This document shows positions 45,043 through 45,845 of a stretch of DNA of 45,845 nt, in pieces. The DNA lies in assembly GCA_001657315.1 (NCBI GenBank), contig LYSV01000040.1, positions 1-45,845 on the forward strand, given 5' to 3'. The number at the start of each line of letters is the position of its first letter. Position 1 is the first letter of the stretch. Made by a program: the position numbers and the translations under genes. Under the pieces are notes generated by a model. It was given only the letters and a program-made list of their open reading frames with translations. It searched no databases and was not told where the DNA came from. The stretch comes from Flammeovirgaceae bacterium BBD 1991-12 (GTDB lineage: Bacteria > Bacteroidota > Bacteroidia > Cytophagales > Cyclobacteriaceae).

Positions 45043-45068
45043 TTTGCTTTTTGTTGCCTGCTAATTTG
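45043..45068 (+). promoter_or_regulatory. Possible Bacteroidota-type promoter
   Basis: TTTTG near 45042 and TAATTTG at 45062 resemble the TTTG and TAnnTTTG boxes of Bacteroidota promoters, though spacing (about 15 bp) is short and the second box is one base short. It lies 26-51 bp before the SnoaL-like start. Confidence 0.25.
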
Positions 45069-45093
45069 TTCATGAAATTAAAAATTGATAGTC

Positions 45094-45549
45094 ATGAAAG
45101 AACAAATTAAAAACAAAGCACAGCAGGCATTTAAAGATCATTTAAGCTATTTATCTGCTGGTAGAATTGAAGAGTGGGTAGACCTGTTTACCGAAAATGG
45201 TGTACTTGAATTTCCCTACGGACCGCAGGATTTTCCTGAAAAAGTGGAAGGGAAAGCAGCGCTGTATGAGTACATGAAAAACTTCCCCAGGCATTTCAAG
45301 GTAGAATTCACGGATCTGTATTTTCATGCTACGGAAGGTCCGGCTTTGGTCATCGCCGAGTTTAAAAGCGATGGCATCGCGATCTCAACAGGCAAACCCT
45401 ACAGGCAGAAGTATATTTCAGTGGTAAAAACAACGGATGATGGAAAGATCACCAGCTATGTTGATTTCTGGAATCCGCTTATTGCCATGGAGGCTTTGGG
45501 TGTAGATATAAAAGGCGAAGGCTTAACTGAACAATTCCTGGATCAATAA
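45094..45549 (+). CDS. SnoaL/NTF2-like domain protein
   Basis: A 151-aa protein (start at 45094; an ATG nine bases earlier is also possible). Cone-shaped NTF2-like fold: AQQAFKDHLSYLSAGRIEEWVDLFTENGVLEFPYGP, GKAALYEYMKNFPRHFKVEFTDLYFHATEGPALVIAEFKSDG, YRQKYISVVKTTDDGKITSYVDFWNPLIAMEALG. This is the ketosteroid-isomerase-like/SnoaL group often paired with HxlR regulators; members are isomerases, cyclases or binders of small hydrophobic molecules. Substrate unknown. Confidence 0.88.
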   Translation: MKEQIKNKAQQAFKDHLSYLSAGRIEEWVDLFTENGVLEFPYGPQDFPEKVEGKAALYEYMKNFPRHFKVEFTDLYFHATEGPALVIAEFKSDGIAISTGKPYRQKYISVVKTTDDGKITSYVDFWNPLIAMEALGVDIKGEGLTEQFLDQ

Positions 45550-45845
45550 CCCAGAGTAACAGACCGGGCAGTATGAGGTACCGAATAAAGCCCGGAGGAG
45601 AATAAGTTATAGTCTTTTTTTCACAGCCCCGCCAGGGCGCGCCATTTCGTTACAAACCTACAATATTGACATCATTCCCCGGCTTTGAGGATACCCAGGG
45701 TAGTTTTATCCATTACACTTAGTGAACCTTTGTGCTTTAGTGCCCTTGGTGGTAAAGCTTTCCAGGCCACTAAGATTCTGTGTTGAATTTCAAGTGAAAC
45801 TAAAAAAATTTACCTTTAGTGAATAAATCAGCTTAAGCTAGATTC
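45550..45845. other. Right-end intergenic stretch with degenerate repeat
   Basis: No gene seen up to the window end. At about 45718-45752 a CTTTGTGCTTTAGTG... sequence belongs to a type of interspersed repeat frequent in Bacteroidota intergenic DNA, possibly related to the one at 25139-25183. Confidence 0.4.

Overview
The window is a chromosomal segment of a Bacteroidota bacterium, most likely of the Cytophagales. The support is in the gene content: an ECF sigma / FecR / STN-type TonB-dependent receptor / DUF4249 cluster, a type IX secretion C-terminal sorting domain, many Cys-lipoboxed lipoproteins, and families largely confined to this phylum (DUF6261, DUF7000, the tail-fibre-like LGEM...LLQKIEELTLY C-terminus). 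No rRNA, tRNA, CRISPR array, integrase or transposase was seen.

Layout. 0-5.1 kb: an amidohydrolase lipoprotein, a DUF6503-like lipoprotein, a STAS-like protein, a VOC protein, a lone receiver-domain protein and a small six-cysteine Kazal-like secreted protein. 5.2-10.5 kb (minus strand): a complete cell-surface signalling and uptake cluster, sigma factor, FecR anti-sigma factor, TonB-dependent receptor and DUF4249 lipoprotein. 10.7-13.5 kb: a SAP/DUF6434 protein, a small membrane protein and gamma-glutamyltransferase. 13.6-18.1 kb (minus): a PepSY transmembrane protein overlapping a TonB-dependent receptor, preceded by a small cysteine-containing membrane protein, probably a metal or siderophore uptake unit. 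18.2-23.2 kb (minus): a T9SS cargo protein, then a co-directional set of an EF-hand-like lipoprotein, a CPBP membrane protein, a small membrane protein, a serine hydrolase and an aspartyl-protease-like lipoprotein, the last two sharing ATGA. 23.3-27.6 kb: small stress and regulatory genes (DoxX-like, YdeI-like, DUF7000, a monooxygenase divergent from an HxlR regulator, a Fur-family regulator, a lipocalin-like lipoprotein). 27.6-31.3 kb: a two-haem c-type protein, a 35-codon membrane peptide, an SDR and a secreted protein. 31.4-35.7 kb (minus): a TPP riboswitch followed by thiC-thiM-thiE-thiD, all tightly packed or overlapping.

36.4-43.4 kb is an accessory island, visibly richer in A+T than its flanks from about 37.25 kb. 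It starts with dense inverted repeats, including a 95-bp element that can fold as a four-way junction, and an XRE regulator. It then holds a DarT/DarG DNA ADP-ribosylation toxin-antitoxin pair, a CHAP-domain protein, a tail-fibre-like secreted protein with an internal 234-bp tandem duplication, a cut-off paralogue of its C-terminus, and a Gp37/Gp68-type three-cysteine protein paired with its partner TcmP. Within this island, four copies of an imperfect palindrome (core like TTAGGTTCAGCACAGCGGTC) sit between the single genes. Two further copies lie outside it near 29.4 and 31.3 kb. One gene fragment is cut exactly at a palindrome arm, so these repeats look like recombination boundaries. This repeat-bounded gene array and the TcmP pair are the best candidates here for poorly described biology.

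43.4-45.8 kb returns to more ordinary content: a DUF6261 protein, a second HxlR regulator and a SnoaL/NTF2-like protein that it probably controls.
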